This document shows positions 46,522-56,096 of a stretch of DNA of 64,000 nucleotides, piece after piece. A model generated the notes under the pieces. That model was not told where the DNA came from and did no database searches. It saw nothing but the letters and a program-made list of their open reading frames with translations. Source of the DNA: Arthrobacter sp. fls2-241-R2A-200 (lineage in GTDB: Bacteria; Actinomycetota; Actinomycetes; Actinomycetales; Micrococcaceae); assembly GCF_030209745.1 (NCBI RefSeq), contig NZ_JARVRJ010000005.1:124001-188000 (forward strand). Direction: 5' to 3'. Positions within the stretch are counted from its first letter, which is position 1, and the number at the start of each line of letters is the position of its first letter. The translations under genes were made by a program, and so were the position numbers.

Positions 46522-47262
46522 TCACTGCGTCAGGCGGAACATTTCCCACAGAAGCCAGGCACTCAGTGACACGGCTCCAACTATTACTGTCGTGAAACCC
46601 GTCAGCCATAGGAGCGAGGGCGCACCGGTGGTGCGGGCAAGGATGTACGCATCTGAGGACGCCAATTGGTGGCGACGCCGTGTGTGGACGCCGACGAGTT
46701 TGACGAGGTCGCGGACTCCCCCCACTGTCAGGGCAATTCCGAGCCCCAGAACTACATAATTGACGGCAGTGGGAGAGGCGAAAAGAACAAGGGCTTGGGC
46801 AATAGCTGCACTGCAGAGGGCCACGGCGATCCCCGTGATGTTCCGCAGGAAGATCAGTGAGACCAGGAGGAGCACCGCCCCTACGGACATGGCCGCGCCT
46901 GCCCGCCCCGCCGTGAATGACGCTATCAGCCCCAGACCCACGACAGCCGGTGCGGGGTAGCCCCAAAACCCGGACCAGGCCGCGCCGAAGGCACTGCGCC
47001 CACTGCTGACCAGGCGGCCGGAGTGGTCCAGTCCAATGCGGAGCCCGTGGACGTACCGCCCGGTCATGAGCGCGGCATAAGCATGGCCAAGCTCGTGGAC
47101 GAACGTCACATAGAGCCCAAACCACCGCCACGTTGCAGCCGGAACGCTGAGAACGATTGCGGCCGCCACTATCCCCACCAACACAGGCATCGGAACCGCA
47201 GTGGTTTGTGATTCCGTGAAACCACGAACGACGGCGGCCCACCACGTAGTGGCGAAGCTCAC
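46522..47262 (-). CDS. M50-family membrane metallopeptidase
   Basis: A 246-residue protein with about six membrane helices and the zinc motif HELGH at residues 56-60 at the end of the second helix. A site-2-protease-like M50B fold is likely; the usual third ligand aspartate is probably in the GFWGYPAPAVVGLG region or near it but is not clear. No PDZ domain is present. Its start overlaps the stop of the TetR regulator by four bases, so the two are coupled. Substrates may include an anti-sigma factor, but nothing here identifies one. Confidence 0.8.
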   Translation of the reverse strand: MSFATTWWAAVVRGFTESQTTAVPMPVLVGIVAAAIVLSVPAATWRWFGLYVTFVHELGHAYAALMTGRYVHGLRIGLDHSGRLVSSGRSAFGAAWSGFWGYPAPAVVGLGLIASFTAGRAGAAMSVGAVLLLVSLIFLRNITGIAVALCSAAIAQALVLFASPTAVNYVVLGLGIALTVGGVRDLVKLVGVHTRRRHQLASSDAYILARTTGAPSLLWLTGFTTVIVGAVSLSAWLLWEMFRLTQ

Positions 47263-47876
47263 CGGACCGTCGCTTTGAGTCGGCTGCGGAGGCCCGCCAT
47301 CAGGATCTCCAGGCCGAAATCGAAAGCGGCTCCTCCACGGTCCTCAGGCGAAGCTCCTTGGGCCAAGGCGCCGGTCAGGGCGGGATATCCGTCCGCCGGA
47401 GGCGCCCATACGACGTCGGGCGCTGCGAGGTCAAGGGCGAAGCCGAGCGCGAAACTGTCCACGGTGGAGATCGCAGAAACCACGTCCCTGCCGTGAAATC
47501 CTGCCTGCTCCAGGACCTTCGCGAGGTCCTCGTACAGTGCCAGGACCTGGCTGTCCTGAACTGTTTGCAGGACCATCAACGGCGCCAAACGGGGATGCCT
47601 GGCGAACGCATCACGGTAGCTGCGTACGATCGAGCCCAACGCAGCCTCCCAGCCATCCGCGGCGTCGAGGTCGTACGGGCTTTCCGAAATGATCCGGCCC
47701 CGCATCAGTTCCAGGATTTCCTCGCGGCCACTGACATGGTTGTAGATCGAGGATTGGCTCACCCCGATCCGCTTGGCCAGCTTGGGCAGGCTGAAGTCCC
47801 CTGATTCATCCACCAACTCCAGGGCGGCGGTAACTAAGGCATCTACGGAAATCAACGGGACGCGGGGGCGTGCCAT
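47259..47876 (-). CDS. TetR-family transcriptional regulator
   Basis: A 205-residue regulator. The N-terminal helix-turn-helix has LPKLAKRIGVSQSSIYNHVSGREEILELMRGR (about residues 29-60), and the C-terminal part resembles the TetR/AcrR C-terminal domain with WVAPPADGYPALT-like text (VWAPPADGYPAL). It is divergent from an amino-acid permease across 147 bp and coupled by ATGA to the M50 protease gene. It could regulate either, and a palindrome lies in the intergenic space. Confidence 0.88.
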   Translation of the reverse strand: MARPRVPLISVDALVTAALELVDESGDFSLPKLAKRIGVSQSSIYNHVSGREEILELMRGRIISESPYDLDAADGWEAALGSIVRSYRDAFARHPRLAPLMVLQTVQDSQVLALYEDLAKVLEQAGFHGRDVVSAISTVDSFALGFALDLAAPDVVWAPPADGYPALTGALAQGASPEDRGGAAFDFGLEILMAGLRSRLKATVR

Positions 47877-47966
47877 TTCGGTTCTCCTATCAACGGCGTA
47901 GTTACGACTCTAGCCAGAAGTCACCGGTGGGGCCTTGTGCAGTGCATCACAAAGCCTTACGATAAA

Positions 47967-47979
47967 CGAAAGCCTTTCG
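47967..47979. promoter_or_regulatory. Candidate operator between the TetR gene and the permease
   Basis: CGAAAGCCTTTCG is a perfect 6-bp inverted repeat around one base, in the 147-bp divergent intergenic region and 45 bases upstream of the permease start. TetR proteins usually bind such palindromes near their own promoter. Confidence 0.4.
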
Positions 47980-48023
47980 CTTACGCTTGGCTTCCCTCCC
48001 CCTTCCTGACCCCGAGGACCACC

Positions 48024-49481
48024 ATGTCAGATCTCGAAACCCGGCCGCCCACGGCCGAAGCGGCCACTGGGCTGAAACGGAATGCCATTGGAACAGGTGG
48101 CATTGCCTTCCTGGTGATTTCCGCAGCTGCACCGCTGACGGTGATGGCGGGCGTTGCCCCTGTCGCCATCGGCATCGGGGGCATTGGCGCCCCTATGGGC
48201 TACGTCATAGCCGGTGTGGTGCTTTTGATTTTCGCTATTTCCTTCATGGCCATCACCAAGCACGTCAAAGCGGCCGGTGGCTTCTATACCTACATCGCGT
48301 TGGCGATGGGGAAGACGGTGGGCTTGGCCTCTGCCATCGTTGCCATCGTCTCCTATAACTGCCTCCAGATCGGCGTCTACGGACTGTTCGCAGTCCAGAC
48401 GCAGGCCATGCTCCATACTTTGTTTGGCTTGGACGTGCCGTGGCCGGTGGTGGCCTTGGTTGCCATCGCCGCAGTGTGGTTCCTTGGCTACCGTGGCATT
48501 GACGTCGGCGCCAAAGTCTTGGGCGTCTTGCTGGTCGCCGAGACAGCGATCCTGGCAGTCATGGGTGTGGGCATTCTCGCCAAAGGCGGCGCTTCCGGCA
48601 TCAGTTTTGCCTCGTTCTCCCCTGAGCACGCCTTCACTCCCGGCGTCCTGGCCATCCTGGCCATCTGTTTCGCCGCGTTCATGGGATTTGAATCCACCGT
48701 CCTCTACCGTCGCGAAGCAAGGAATCCGGACCGGTCCGTTCCGCGCGCCACCTACATCGCCGTCGGTTTCATGTCGGTCTTCTACGCCTTCATCGTATGG
48801 ACCGTGGTTCAGGCTTACGGTGACGGCGATGTGGTCGCCGCAGCTGGAGAGCTCTCCGACGGAATGTTCTTCGCCACCATCAACCACTATGTGGGTCCTT
48901 GGGCAGAGGTGGTGATGTATGTCCTGATCGTCACCAGCGTTTACGCTTCGCAGTTGGCCTTCCACAACGCCATCAACCGGTACGTGTACATGTTGGCCAA
49001 AGACGGTGTGCTGCCCGCCTTCTTGGCAAAGACCCACCCCAAGTACAAATCCCCGCACCGTGCCGGGCAGATCCAGACCATCCTGGCCGCCGTCGTCATC
49101 CTCATCTGCGCAGTAGTTGGCGCGGATCCGTACAAGCAGCTGCTCATCTGGGTCAATACGCCGGGCATCTTCGGCATCGTTGGCCTGCAGGGCCTGGTGT
49201 CGGTAGCAGCCTTCCTGTACCTGCGGCGCAATCCCGCGGCTGTCACCAACCGCCTCCTGATTCCGCTCAGCGTGGCCTCGGCGGTCCTGCTCTTCGGTGT
49301 GGCGGTCTTGATCGCCGTCAACATCGAACTCCTGACTTTCGCCGATGACGTCACCAACATCATCCTCTTGCTGGTTGCACCTGTCGTGTTCCTTGCCGGG
49401 TTGCTCATTGCCCGCAAACTGCGTACCACCCGACCAGCCATATACGCACGAATTGGAAGCTTTGAAACCCATGAATCCTGA
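48024..49481 (+). CDS. APC-superfamily amino-acid permease
   Basis: A 485-residue permease with about 12 hydrophobic segments. The first half has the family opening KRNAIGTGGIAFLVISAAAPLTVMAG and GGFYTYIALAMGKTVGLAS, then GFESTVLYRREARNPDRSVPRATYIAV after helix 6, all typical of the amino acid-polyamine-organocation group. The start ATG 48024 has GAGGA five bases upstream. The following amidohydrolase gene overlaps its last 11 bases, so uptake and hydrolysis of an amide or acyl amino acid may be linked. Confidence 0.9.
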   Translation: MSDLETRPPTAEAATGLKRNAIGTGGIAFLVISAAAPLTVMAGVAPVAIGIGGIGAPMGYVIAGVVLLIFAISFMAITKHVKAAGGFYTYIALAMGKTVGLASAIVAIVSYNCLQIGVYGLFAVQTQAMLHTLFGLDVPWPVVALVAIAAVWFLGYRGIDVGAKVLGVLLVAETAILAVMGVGILAKGGASGISFASFSPEHAFTPGVLAILAICFAAFMGFESTVLYRREARNPDRSVPRATYIAVGFMSVFYAFIVWTVVQAYGDGDVVAAAGELSDGMFFATINHYVGPWAEVVMYVLIVTSVYASQLAFHNAINRYVYMLAKDGVLPAFLAKTHPKYKSPHRAGQIQTILAAVVILICAVVGADPYKQLLIWVNTPGIFGIVGLQGLVSVAAFLYLRRNPAAVTNRLLIPLSVASAVLLFGVAVLIAVNIELLTFADDVTNIILLLVAPVVFLAGLLIARKLRTTRPAIYARIGSFETHES

Positions 49482-51114
49482 CCTCATCATTCTTGCCGGC
49501 ACCGTTCACACGCTGGACGACGACAACGCCGGAGATCCGCAGGCTCCGGTGCAGGCTGTCGCGATAACCAACGGCGTTATCGCTGCGGTGGGGAGCCGCC
49601 ATGAAGCCAACCAGTGGGCCGGTCCACGCTCCCGCGTTATTAACCTTGGGGATGCGACCCTCACGCCCGGGCTGGTGGATTGCCACATCCATCCGGTCTT
49701 CGGCCTTGACCTCACCATGGGTGCGGACCTGTCCGGTGCCACCACGCTGGAGGAGGTGCGGGCGCTGCTGCGCCAGGAACCAGCGGGCGACGGCGGCTGG
49801 ATACGTGCGTGGGGCCTGAACCCGAACGCATTCGGCACAGTCCCTTTGCACCGGGACACCCTCGATGACATCACCGGTGATCGGCCGGCACTGATCCGCT
49901 TGTTCGATGCCCATTCGGCCTTGACCAACAGCAAGGCCTTGGAGATCGCCGGAATCCGGGGCCGCCATGAGTTCGGGCAGGCGGCGGAAGTGGTGTGCGA
50001 CGCAGACGGGGTTCCTACAGGTTTCCTCCTGGAAGCCGCCGCAATGGAGCTTGTCAAGCGGCATATGCCGCAGGAATCCTTTGCCCGGCGGAAGGCACGG
50101 CTTGGGGCGCTGTTGCAGGACTTGGCACGCTCGGGCTTGACCAGTGTCCACGTCATGGACCACAGCGAGGAATCCGCAGCACTGTTCCGGGCCTTGGAAG
50201 CTGAAGCCGAGTTGCCCCTCCGGATTCGGAGTGCACCATGGTGCATGCCAGGCACGGGCGAAGCCGAATGGGAGGATTTGGCCCGTGCAACAGGCACGGG
50301 TGGACGACGTTGGTCCGTTGAAGCCATCAAGTTGTTCGTTGACGGAACCGTGGACAACGGAACCGCCTGGCTCTACGAGCCGGACCTCTACGGACAATCA
50401 ACGGCGCCATTCTGGCCACGCCCGGAGGATTACCGCGCTGCAGTGCACTACTTTGCAACACGCGGCATTCCGACGGCGACCCACGCCATTGGCGACGCGG
50501 GCGTTGCCCACGTTCTGGCGGCATTGGAGACGCTACCGGCGGAGGCCCTACCAGCTGGTCAGCGCCGATCCGTGCACAGGATTGAACACATCGAGACTAT
50601 TCCCGACGAATTCATCGCCCGGTTCAAAGAGCAAGGCATTGTTGCAAGCATGCAGCCAACACACTGCACGCACTACTCGCTGGCTGACCACAGCGACAAC
50701 TGGTCCACGCGGCTGGGGCCCGAACGCGCCAACCGGGCCTGGCGTTGCCGGGATCTCAGGGAGGCGGGGGTTACCGTCGCCATGGGCTCGGACTGGCCTG
50801 TTGCACCGTTCGCGCCGCTTCCAATTATGGCCGACGCCCGGCTCCGGAGAAGGTCTGGGCATCCTGAACAGGAACCGATCGCTCCGCACCAAGCACTCAC
50901 GGCACTCCAAGCGCTGGAAGGCTACACCTCACATGCAGCCAAGGCCGCGGGTTTATGGGAGGTGTCCGGCTCCATCACGGTGGGCAAACGGGCCGACTTG
51001 ACCGCGTTCGAACTCGATCCCCTGACCACGGACCCGGATGAGCTTGCCGCCAGCGGAGTTCTAGGCACCTTCGTGGACGGGGAGGTCCAGTTCATGCTTG
51101 AGCGGCTGCAGTAG
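49471..51114 (+). CDS. Amidohydrolase, YtcJ-like
   Basis: A 547-residue metal-dependent hydrolase of the amidohydrolase superfamily, YtcJ branch. The metal motif is DCHIHPVFG (HxH at about residues 72-74), preceded by LTPGLVDCH; further metal-site regions are VDGTVDNGTAWLY, ATHAIGDAG and HRIEHIETIP, and MGSDWPVAPFAPLP carries the catalytic aspartate. The C-terminus closes the composite beta-domain (GSITVGKRADLTAFELDPL). It begins inside the end of the permease gene. Substrates of this branch are largely unknown. Confidence 0.9.
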   Translation: MNPDLIILAGTVHTLDDDNAGDPQAPVQAVAITNGVIAAVGSRHEANQWAGPRSRVINLGDATLTPGLVDCHIHPVFGLDLTMGADLSGATTLEEVRALLRQEPAGDGGWIRAWGLNPNAFGTVPLHRDTLDDITGDRPALIRLFDAHSALTNSKALEIAGIRGRHEFGQAAEVVCDADGVPTGFLLEAAAMELVKRHMPQESFARRKARLGALLQDLARSGLTSVHVMDHSEESAALFRALEAEAELPLRIRSAPWCMPGTGEAEWEDLARATGTGGRRWSVEAIKLFVDGTVDNGTAWLYEPDLYGQSTAPFWPRPEDYRAAVHYFATRGIPTATHAIGDAGVAHVLAALETLPAEALPAGQRRSVHRIEHIETIPDEFIARFKEQGIVASMQPTHCTHYSLADHSDNWSTRLGPERANRAWRCRDLREAGVTVAMGSDWPVAPFAPLPIMADARLRRRSGHPEQEPIAPHQALTALQALEGYTSHAAKAAGLWEVSGSITVGKRADLTAFELDPLTTDPDELAASGVLGTFVDGEVQFMLERLQ

Positions 51115-51132
51115 CTGCAGCCATGCCCACCG

Positions 51133-53715
51133 CTACATCCGTTTCTTGGTCCGGGCAGTAGGTGGAACCGACCACGGATCCTCGGGCCAGGGATGCTTGG
51201 GGTAACGCCCACGCATCTCGGCCCGGACCTGCGCGTACGGCCCTGACCAGAAGGATTCGAGATCGTCCGTGACAGCCAGGGGCCGTCCGGCCGGGGATAA
51301 TAAATGGAACAGCACAGGAACCCGGCCGTCCACCAAGCGTGGCGTGCGGTCCCAGCCGAAGCATTCCTGCAGCTTGACCGCCAGGACCGGGCGTCCGTCG
51401 TCGTCCACGTCCGGATACTGGACCCGCACCAGGGAGCCGCTCGGCACCTCAAGCCGCTCGGGCGCCAACTCCCCAAGACGTGCCGCTTCAGGCCACGGAA
51501 GCAATCTCCCGAGCGGCTCGTGAAGATCCACGGCGCGGACAGGGCTCCCCGTGGCCATGGCCTCCATCTCGGGCGCCAGCCACAGGTCCAAGCAGGCAAG
51601 AAGTGCCGCGTCAGTGACATCGGGCCACGGCGTCCCGAGCACACGGTGCAGGAGTGCAAGGCGCCGACGCAAGGAGTCAGCTGCGCTTGACCAGCCGATC
51701 AGGGATAAACCCGCCCCCAGCAAGGCGTCCGCGACCGCCTTCCGTCCGGCTTCCGCGCTGGGGCGGACCGGAGTGGACGATAGTACGATAGCGCCCAGGC
51801 TGCGCTCCGCCCTTGCCGTCACGCGACCGTCCGCGAACGTCGCCCGCGTATTCTCGGTCATCAAAGCGGACGCCGCAGCCTCAGCCAACGCCGGAGACAA
51901 CGGAGCGGCCGCCCTGATCACCGCACCCGTGCCGGCAGCTGCCCGGCCGTGGGCGCGCGACACCTCAGCAACGGCGAGCCATTCGTGGCCGGACAACGGA
52001 CTTCCCATCGGCAATCCGGCACGCGTGCCCGATGACATGAGGTACGTCCCGGAGTCCTTCCCCGGGACGCGCTGGGCCACCCGGTCCGGAAAGGCCAGGG
52101 CGACGACGAATCCCAGCGCCTGCTGCGTACTGACGCTCACGTCGGGCAGGGAACCCGCGACGACGGCCGCCTCCCTGCGGGCAATTGATTCCAGCCGCTG
52201 GACATCCTCCCGAAATCGCCGCGAGGCCGGTTCGGAACCGGAATGCAGCGCGGCAAGTAATTGCGTTAAGTCCGCCGAAGGTGCCCGCATGTCACCTGCC
52301 ACCAGGGCCACGGCTTCTGCGGCTGCCCGATGGCCGACGATCGCGGACCCGCCCAGCAATGCGCGCGCGAGACGGGGGTCGGCGGGAACGCGAGCCAAGA
52401 CTTTGCCAAGGGAAGTGGCTCCTCCCTCCCCCGTCACCGCGCCCAGCTCGCGCAGCACTGTCATGGCTTCCTCCATGGCCGGGTGGGGCGCCGGGTCGGG
52501 GAGGTCCAGGCCACGCCCCTCCGGGGCACCCCAACATGCCAGCACCAGGGCGGCACCCGTCAGGTCGGCAACCGTGATTTCCGGTGTTGTATGCGCCGGT
52601 GCAGCTGCGAACGCCTGGGGATCGTAGCAACGAATGACCGTACCTGGTCCTTGTCGCGCAGCACGGCCGGCGCGTTGCTCGGCCGAAGCCCGGGAGCAGG
52701 ACACAGTCACAAGGCCCGACATGCCGCGCCCACGGTCCCGGCGTGGCTCCCTGGACAGCCCGGAGTCGATAACCAACCGCACCCCGGGAACCGTGAGGGA
52801 TGACTCCGCCAAAGCGGTGGAGACGATGATCCGTGGCGGGCCCCCGGGCTCCCTCCCGGACACGGCACGGTCCTGTGCTTCAGGGCCGATCTGGCCGTGT
52901 AACTCCAGAACCTCAACGGTCCCGGCCAGGCGGCCGCGCAGCCGGGACGCGACGTCGGACACCTCTCGAGCGCCAGGAAGGAAGACCAAAGCGTCGACGT
53001 CGGGCTGCATCGCGAGAACCTCTGCATGAGCGCTGGCGGCAGTATCGGCAACGTGGTGGAGGAAGGCAGCGGAAACCCCGCGCTCGTTTAGCCGGTGTTC
53101 CCTCGCGGGCGCCCACCGGACCTCCAAGGAGTGCAGGGCCGAACGGCAGTCAACAACAGGAGCCTGCCCCAACAGCGCCGCAAACCGCTGGGCTTCCAGG
53201 GTTGCCGACATGGCCACGAGGATGAGGTCTTCCCGCAATGCCCGGACTTCGCCGAGCATGCCGACGAGGAGATCAGAGTCCAGGCTGCGCTCATGGACCT
53301 CGTCCAGCACCACCGCATGGATGCCCTCCAGGCCCGGATCCGTGAGCAGGCGCTGGATCAGGATGCCGGGCGTCACGAACTCCACCAGGGTGTTGGTGCT
53401 GGTTTTGCTCTCAGCGCGGACCGTGTAACCCACCCGATCGCCCAGGCGAGTACCGTCCAGCGAGGCTAATCGCCGGGCCGCCGAGCGAACCGCAACGCGC
53501 CGGGGTTGGGTAACGACGACACGGGGCCGGCCGCTCTTGCCGGCCCACATGAGGTTTGTCAGCAGCGGGGGCACCAGCGTTGTCTTCCCGGTGCCGGGCG
53601 GAGCCTGGACCACCGCCGCACCGCCGTCGCCCTGTTCCGCCAGTGCGGCAGCGAGCCGGTCCAGGGACTCCGCGAAAGCCAATCCCGCGCTCATCTCGGC
53701 CAGTTGGAATGTCAC
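51133..53715 (-). CDS. hrpB: ATP-dependent RNA helicase HrpB
   Basis: A DEAH-box helicase of 860 residues. Walker A APPGTGKTTLVPPLL is near residue 40, the DEVH box in LDEVHERSLDSDLLVGML near 140, motif III SATLEA, and motif VI EQRAGRAARQGPG. The C-terminal HrpB domain includes GRYPKHPWPEDP near the end, a hallmark of this family. It is a presumed RNA helicase acting in RNA metabolism; the exact role in bacteria is not established. It converges with the amidohydrolase gene. The ATG 53715 is preceded by a hairpin that ends the adh transcript. Confidence 0.95.
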   Translation of the reverse strand: MTFQLAEMSAGLAFAESLDRLAAALAEQGDGGAAVVQAPPGTGKTTLVPPLLTNLMWAGKSGRPRVVVTQPRRVAVRSAARRLASLDGTRLGDRVGYTVRAESKTSTNTLVEFVTPGILIQRLLTDPGLEGIHAVVLDEVHERSLDSDLLVGMLGEVRALREDLILVAMSATLEAQRFAALLGQAPVVDCRSALHSLEVRWAPAREHRLNERGVSAAFLHHVADTAASAHAEVLAMQPDVDALVFLPGAREVSDVASRLRGRLAGTVEVLELHGQIGPEAQDRAVSGREPGGPPRIIVSTALAESSLTVPGVRLVIDSGLSREPRRDRGRGMSGLVTVSCSRASAEQRAGRAARQGPGTVIRCYDPQAFAAAPAHTTPEITVADLTGAALVLACWGAPEGRGLDLPDPAPHPAMEEAMTVLRELGAVTGEGGATSLGKVLARVPADPRLARALLGGSAIVGHRAAAEAVALVAGDMRAPSADLTQLLAALHSGSEPASRRFREDVQRLESIARREAAVVAGSLPDVSVSTQQALGFVVALAFPDRVAQRVPGKDSGTYLMSSGTRAGLPMGSPLSGHEWLAVAEVSRAHGRAAAGTGAVIRAAAPLSPALAEAAASALMTENTRATFADGRVTARAERSLGAIVLSSTPVRPSAEAGRKAVADALLGAGLSLIGWSSAADSLRRRLALLHRVLGTPWPDVTDAALLACLDLWLAPEMEAMATGSPVRAVDLHEPLGRLLPWPEAARLGELAPERLEVPSGSLVRVQYPDVDDDGRPVLAVKLQECFGWDRTPRLVDGRVPVLFHLLSPAGRPLAVTDDLESFWSGPYAQVRAEMRGRYPKHPWPEDPWSVPPTARTKKRM

Positions 53716-53734
53716 CGGTCCATCCTCTCAAACA

Positions 53735-53769
53735 GCGACGCCCCTTCCACCACGTGGAAGGGGCGTCGC
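53735..53769 (-). terminator. Terminator of the alcohol dehydrogenase gene
   Basis: GCGACGCCCCTTCCAC (53735-53750) pairs perfectly over 16 bp with 53754-53769 around a 3-base loop; on the minus strand TGTTTG follows. It lies 27 bases past the adh stop and 20 bases before the hrpB start. Confidence 0.88.
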
Positions 53770-53796
53770 GAATGTTGATCTGGTGTGATGAGACGA

Positions 53797-54840
53797 TCAG
53801 CCGATCGTCGCAGTGTCGATCACGAAGCGGTACCTGACGTCGGATGCCAGGACACGCTCATAGGCTTCATTGATCTTGCTGGCGGGGATGACCTCGATTT
53901 CGGCCCCGAGGCCATGCTCGGCACAGAAGTTCAACATCTCCTGCGTTTCGGGGATCCCCCCAATCATGGATCCTGCAAACCGGCGACGCCCGCCGATGAG
54001 GGCAAAGGCTTGGACGGGCAGCGGTTCAGCCGGCGCCCCGACATTGACAAGGGTGCCGTTGAGGGTCAGCAACTGAAGGTAGGCGCTGATGTCAATGGAG
54101 GCACTGACGGTGTTGACGATGAGATCGAAGGTGCCTGCAAGCTCCTCGAACGTAGCTGGATCGCTGGTGGCGTAGTAGTGGTCGGCGCCCAGCTTGAGGC
54201 CGTCTTCCATCTTCTTGAGTGACTGCGAAAGGACAGTCACCTCGGCACCCATGGCGTGGGCGATCTTGACGCCCATATGGCCCAGGCCGCCAAGGCCCAC
54301 GATGGCGACCTTCTTGCCCGGACCCGCACCCCAGTGATGCAGCGGGGAGAAGGTGGTGATGCCCGCGCAGAGCAGGGGCGCTGCGACGTCGAGCTCCAGC
54401 GCATCCGGGATGGAGACGACGAAGTCCTCATTCACCACGACATCGGTGGAATATCCGCCTTGGGTAATGGTGCCGTCCCGGTCAACCGCACCGTAGGTGC
54501 CCACGTTGCCGTTCAAGCAGTATTGCTCCTCGCCGGCAAGGCAGTTCTTGCACTCCTTGCACGAGTTGACCATGCAGCCGACGCCGACGCGATCGCCGAC
54601 TTTGTGCTTGGTGACCTCCGAGCCAATCTCGGTCACGATGCCCGCTATCTCGTGTCCAGGCACCAGCGGGTACTGCTGGGGACCCCAGTCACCGCGAACG
54701 GTGTGGATGTCCGAGTGGCAAATACCGGCAAACTTGATGTCGATGTGGACATCGTGGGATCCTACGTCCCGGCGCTCGATGGTGGTCAGCGTCAGGTCGC
54801 CCGTGGCCGAGGGTGAAGCGTAAGCGGAAGCGGTAGACAT
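53797..54840 (-). CDS. Zinc-dependent NAD(P)-alcohol dehydrogenase (YahK/CAD type)
   Basis: Reduces aldehydes or oxidises alcohols. The 347-residue protein has the catalytic-zinc motifs GICHSDIH (C41) and PGHEIAG (H63, E64), the four structural-zinc cysteines C94, C97, C100 and C108 in [15 protein letters not shown], and the nucleotide-binding GLGGLGHMG. This matches the cinnamyl-alcohol-dehydrogenase-like YahK group, often NADPH-linked. ATG 54840 has GGAG five bases upstream; a longer open frame reaches 54885. It is a single-gene unit, with its own terminator. Confidence 0.94.
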   Translation of the reverse strand: MSTASAYASPSATGDLTLTTIERRDVGSHDVHIDIKFAGICHSDIHTVRGDWGPQQYPLVPGHEIAGIVTEIGSEVTKHKVGDRVGVGCMVNSCKECKNCLAGEEQYCLNGNVGTYGAVDRDGTITQGGYSTDVVVNEDFVVSIPDALELDVAAPLLCAGITTFSPLHHWGAGPGKKVAIVGLGGLGHMGVKIAHAMGAEVTVLSQSLKKMEDGLKLGADHYYATSDPATFEELAGTFDLIVNTVSASIDISAYLQLLTLNGTLVNVGAPAEPLPVQAFALIGGRRRFAGSMIGGIPETQEMLNFCAEHGLGAEIEVIPASKINEAYERVLASDVRYRFVIDTATIG

Positions 54841-54984
54841 GTTTCTCCTACGTATCTGGCGTAAGTGGACGTTTCCATCTAACACTCATTCCCTGAGTGT
54901 AGGCAGGTACTGGCAGGACACGTACTGTTAGGGCCCCCTTCGATGCGTTGGCTCCTGCCCGGTACATTCATCACCTACATCTCA

Positions 54985-55917
54985 TCACCGGGCGTCAAAA
55001 GCCTCGAGCAATCGCTTCACGGACCCGCCCAAATTCCATTCCGACGCTAGCCTCTCAAGCTCACTCCGAGCTTCCCCCGTGACGGGAACGAGCTCGGCGC
55101 GGACCTCTTCAAGAGAGGGAACCGGCAGGTCCCGCACCACATTCACGACGACGGGCGCCACCTTGAGGTACTCGGACCCGGCCGCCAATTTCGCGCGAAC
55201 AGGTGCTGACACCCCACCGTCAGGGTCCTGGGCAGCTTCGAGCAAGCCATCCAGGGATCCGTAGCGTCCAAGCAAGGACGCCGCCGTTTTCTCACCGATC
55301 CCGGCGACTCCGGGCAGGCCATCGGACGCATCCCCGCGCAGCGTTGCGAAGTCAGCGTATTGCTGCGGCAAAACGCGGTATTTGCCCACCACCACCACGT
55401 CCGTGACCACTTCAAGGTTCTTCATGCCGCGTGCAGTGTAGATGATCCTGACGTTGCGTTCGTCGTCCACCAGCTGGAAGAGATCCCGGTCACCGGTGAC
55501 AACGTCTGTGGGCATGGTGGCGTGGGTGGCATAGGTTCCTGCGACGTCGTCGGCTTCGTGCCCGTCCACTCCCACCACGGCAATACCTGCCAGCTGAAGG
55601 ACTTTTCGGATCAGAGGAATCTGCGCCTCAAGGGGATCCGGTACCACTTCACGGTCCGGGCCATGGTCAACGACCTCGGCCACGCGATGGGATTTGTAGC
55701 TCGGGATCAGGTCCACGCGCCATTGGGGCCGCCAGTCGTTGTCCCAGCACGCCACCAGATGGGTGGCGCCGTAGTCGGTGGTGAGGCGGGCAATCATGTC
55801 CAGGAGTCCGCGTACGGCGTTGACCGGCGTCCCGTCGGAGCGGCGAATGGTGTCGGGGACGCCGTAGAAGGCGCGGAAGTACAGGGAGGCGGTGTCCAAG
55901 AGCATCAGGCGGGCCAT
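54985..55917 (-). CDS. Stand-alone 5'-3' exonuclease (polA N-terminal-like)
   Basis: A 310-residue flap-nuclease-fold protein similar to the N-terminal domain of DNA polymerase I. It has LMLLDTASLYFRAFYGVPD near the start, CWDNDWRPQWR, VDGHEADDVAGTYA, VVTGDRDLFQLVDD (metal-site aspartates) and a helix-three-turn-helix GLPGVAGIGEKTAASLLGRYG about residue 205. The ATG 55917 follows AGGA by six bases; the open frame continues 43 codons upstream without similarity. Probable roles are flap processing or RNA-primer removal alongside polA at 30578. Confidence 0.92.
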   Translation of the reverse strand: MARLMLLDTASLYFRAFYGVPDTIRRSDGTPVNAVRGLLDMIARLTTDYGATHLVACWDNDWRPQWRVDLIPSYKSHRVAEVVDHGPDREVVPDPLEAQIPLIRKVLQLAGIAVVGVDGHEADDVAGTYATHATMPTDVVTGDRDLFQLVDDERNVRIIYTARGMKNLEVVTDVVVVGKYRVLPQQYADFATLRGDASDGLPGVAGIGEKTAASLLGRYGSLDGLLEAAQDPDGGVSAPVRAKLAAGSEYLKVAPVVVNVVRDLPVPSLEEVRAELVPVTGEARSELERLASEWNLGGSVKRLLEAFDAR

Positions 55918-56010
55918 ACCTGATCCTGACATGGAAGTTACCGCTGGCGGATACAGCGCGCAGGAACTGGACACCGGCAAAAGAATTTGCCCATCTTTGT
56001 GACCGAGGTT

Positions 56011-56055
56011 ACCATTGAACGAGCAATAATCGAACACTGAGTTCAATTATCGAAC
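56011..56055. promoter_or_regulatory. Candidate IclR-type (PcaU/PobR-like) operator
   Basis: On the minus strand three 10-mers are seen: GTTCGATAAT (56046-56055), GTTCGATTAT (56026-56035) and GTTCAATGGT (56011-56020); the first two are 20 bp apart. The segment GTTCAATTATCGAAC (56041-56055) is also a near-perfect palindrome. The same 10-mer and triple layout characterise PcaU, PcaR and PobR sites. It lies 42 bases upstream of the aromatic hydroxylase gene. Confidence 0.6.
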
Positions 56056-56096
56056 AGCCTAAGGCCGCTCGACACACAAAGAAGTGAGGAAAGCCC

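Noticed and set aside
45998..47245. A 415-codon minus-strand frame over the hydrolase and M50 protease
   Set aside because: It crosses the ends of two convergent genes in a different frame and gives no recognisable protein.
48027..49502. A 491-codon minus-strand frame opposite the APC permease
   Set aside because: Rich in charged and polar residues because it mirrors hydrophobic codons; no similarity and the permease is clear on the other strand.
56031..56047. TCGAACACTGAGTTCAA read as a LexA box
   Set aside because: The spacer is 5 rather than 4 bases; the whole pattern fits the IclR-type triple repeat better and the downstream gene is an aromatic hydroxylase.
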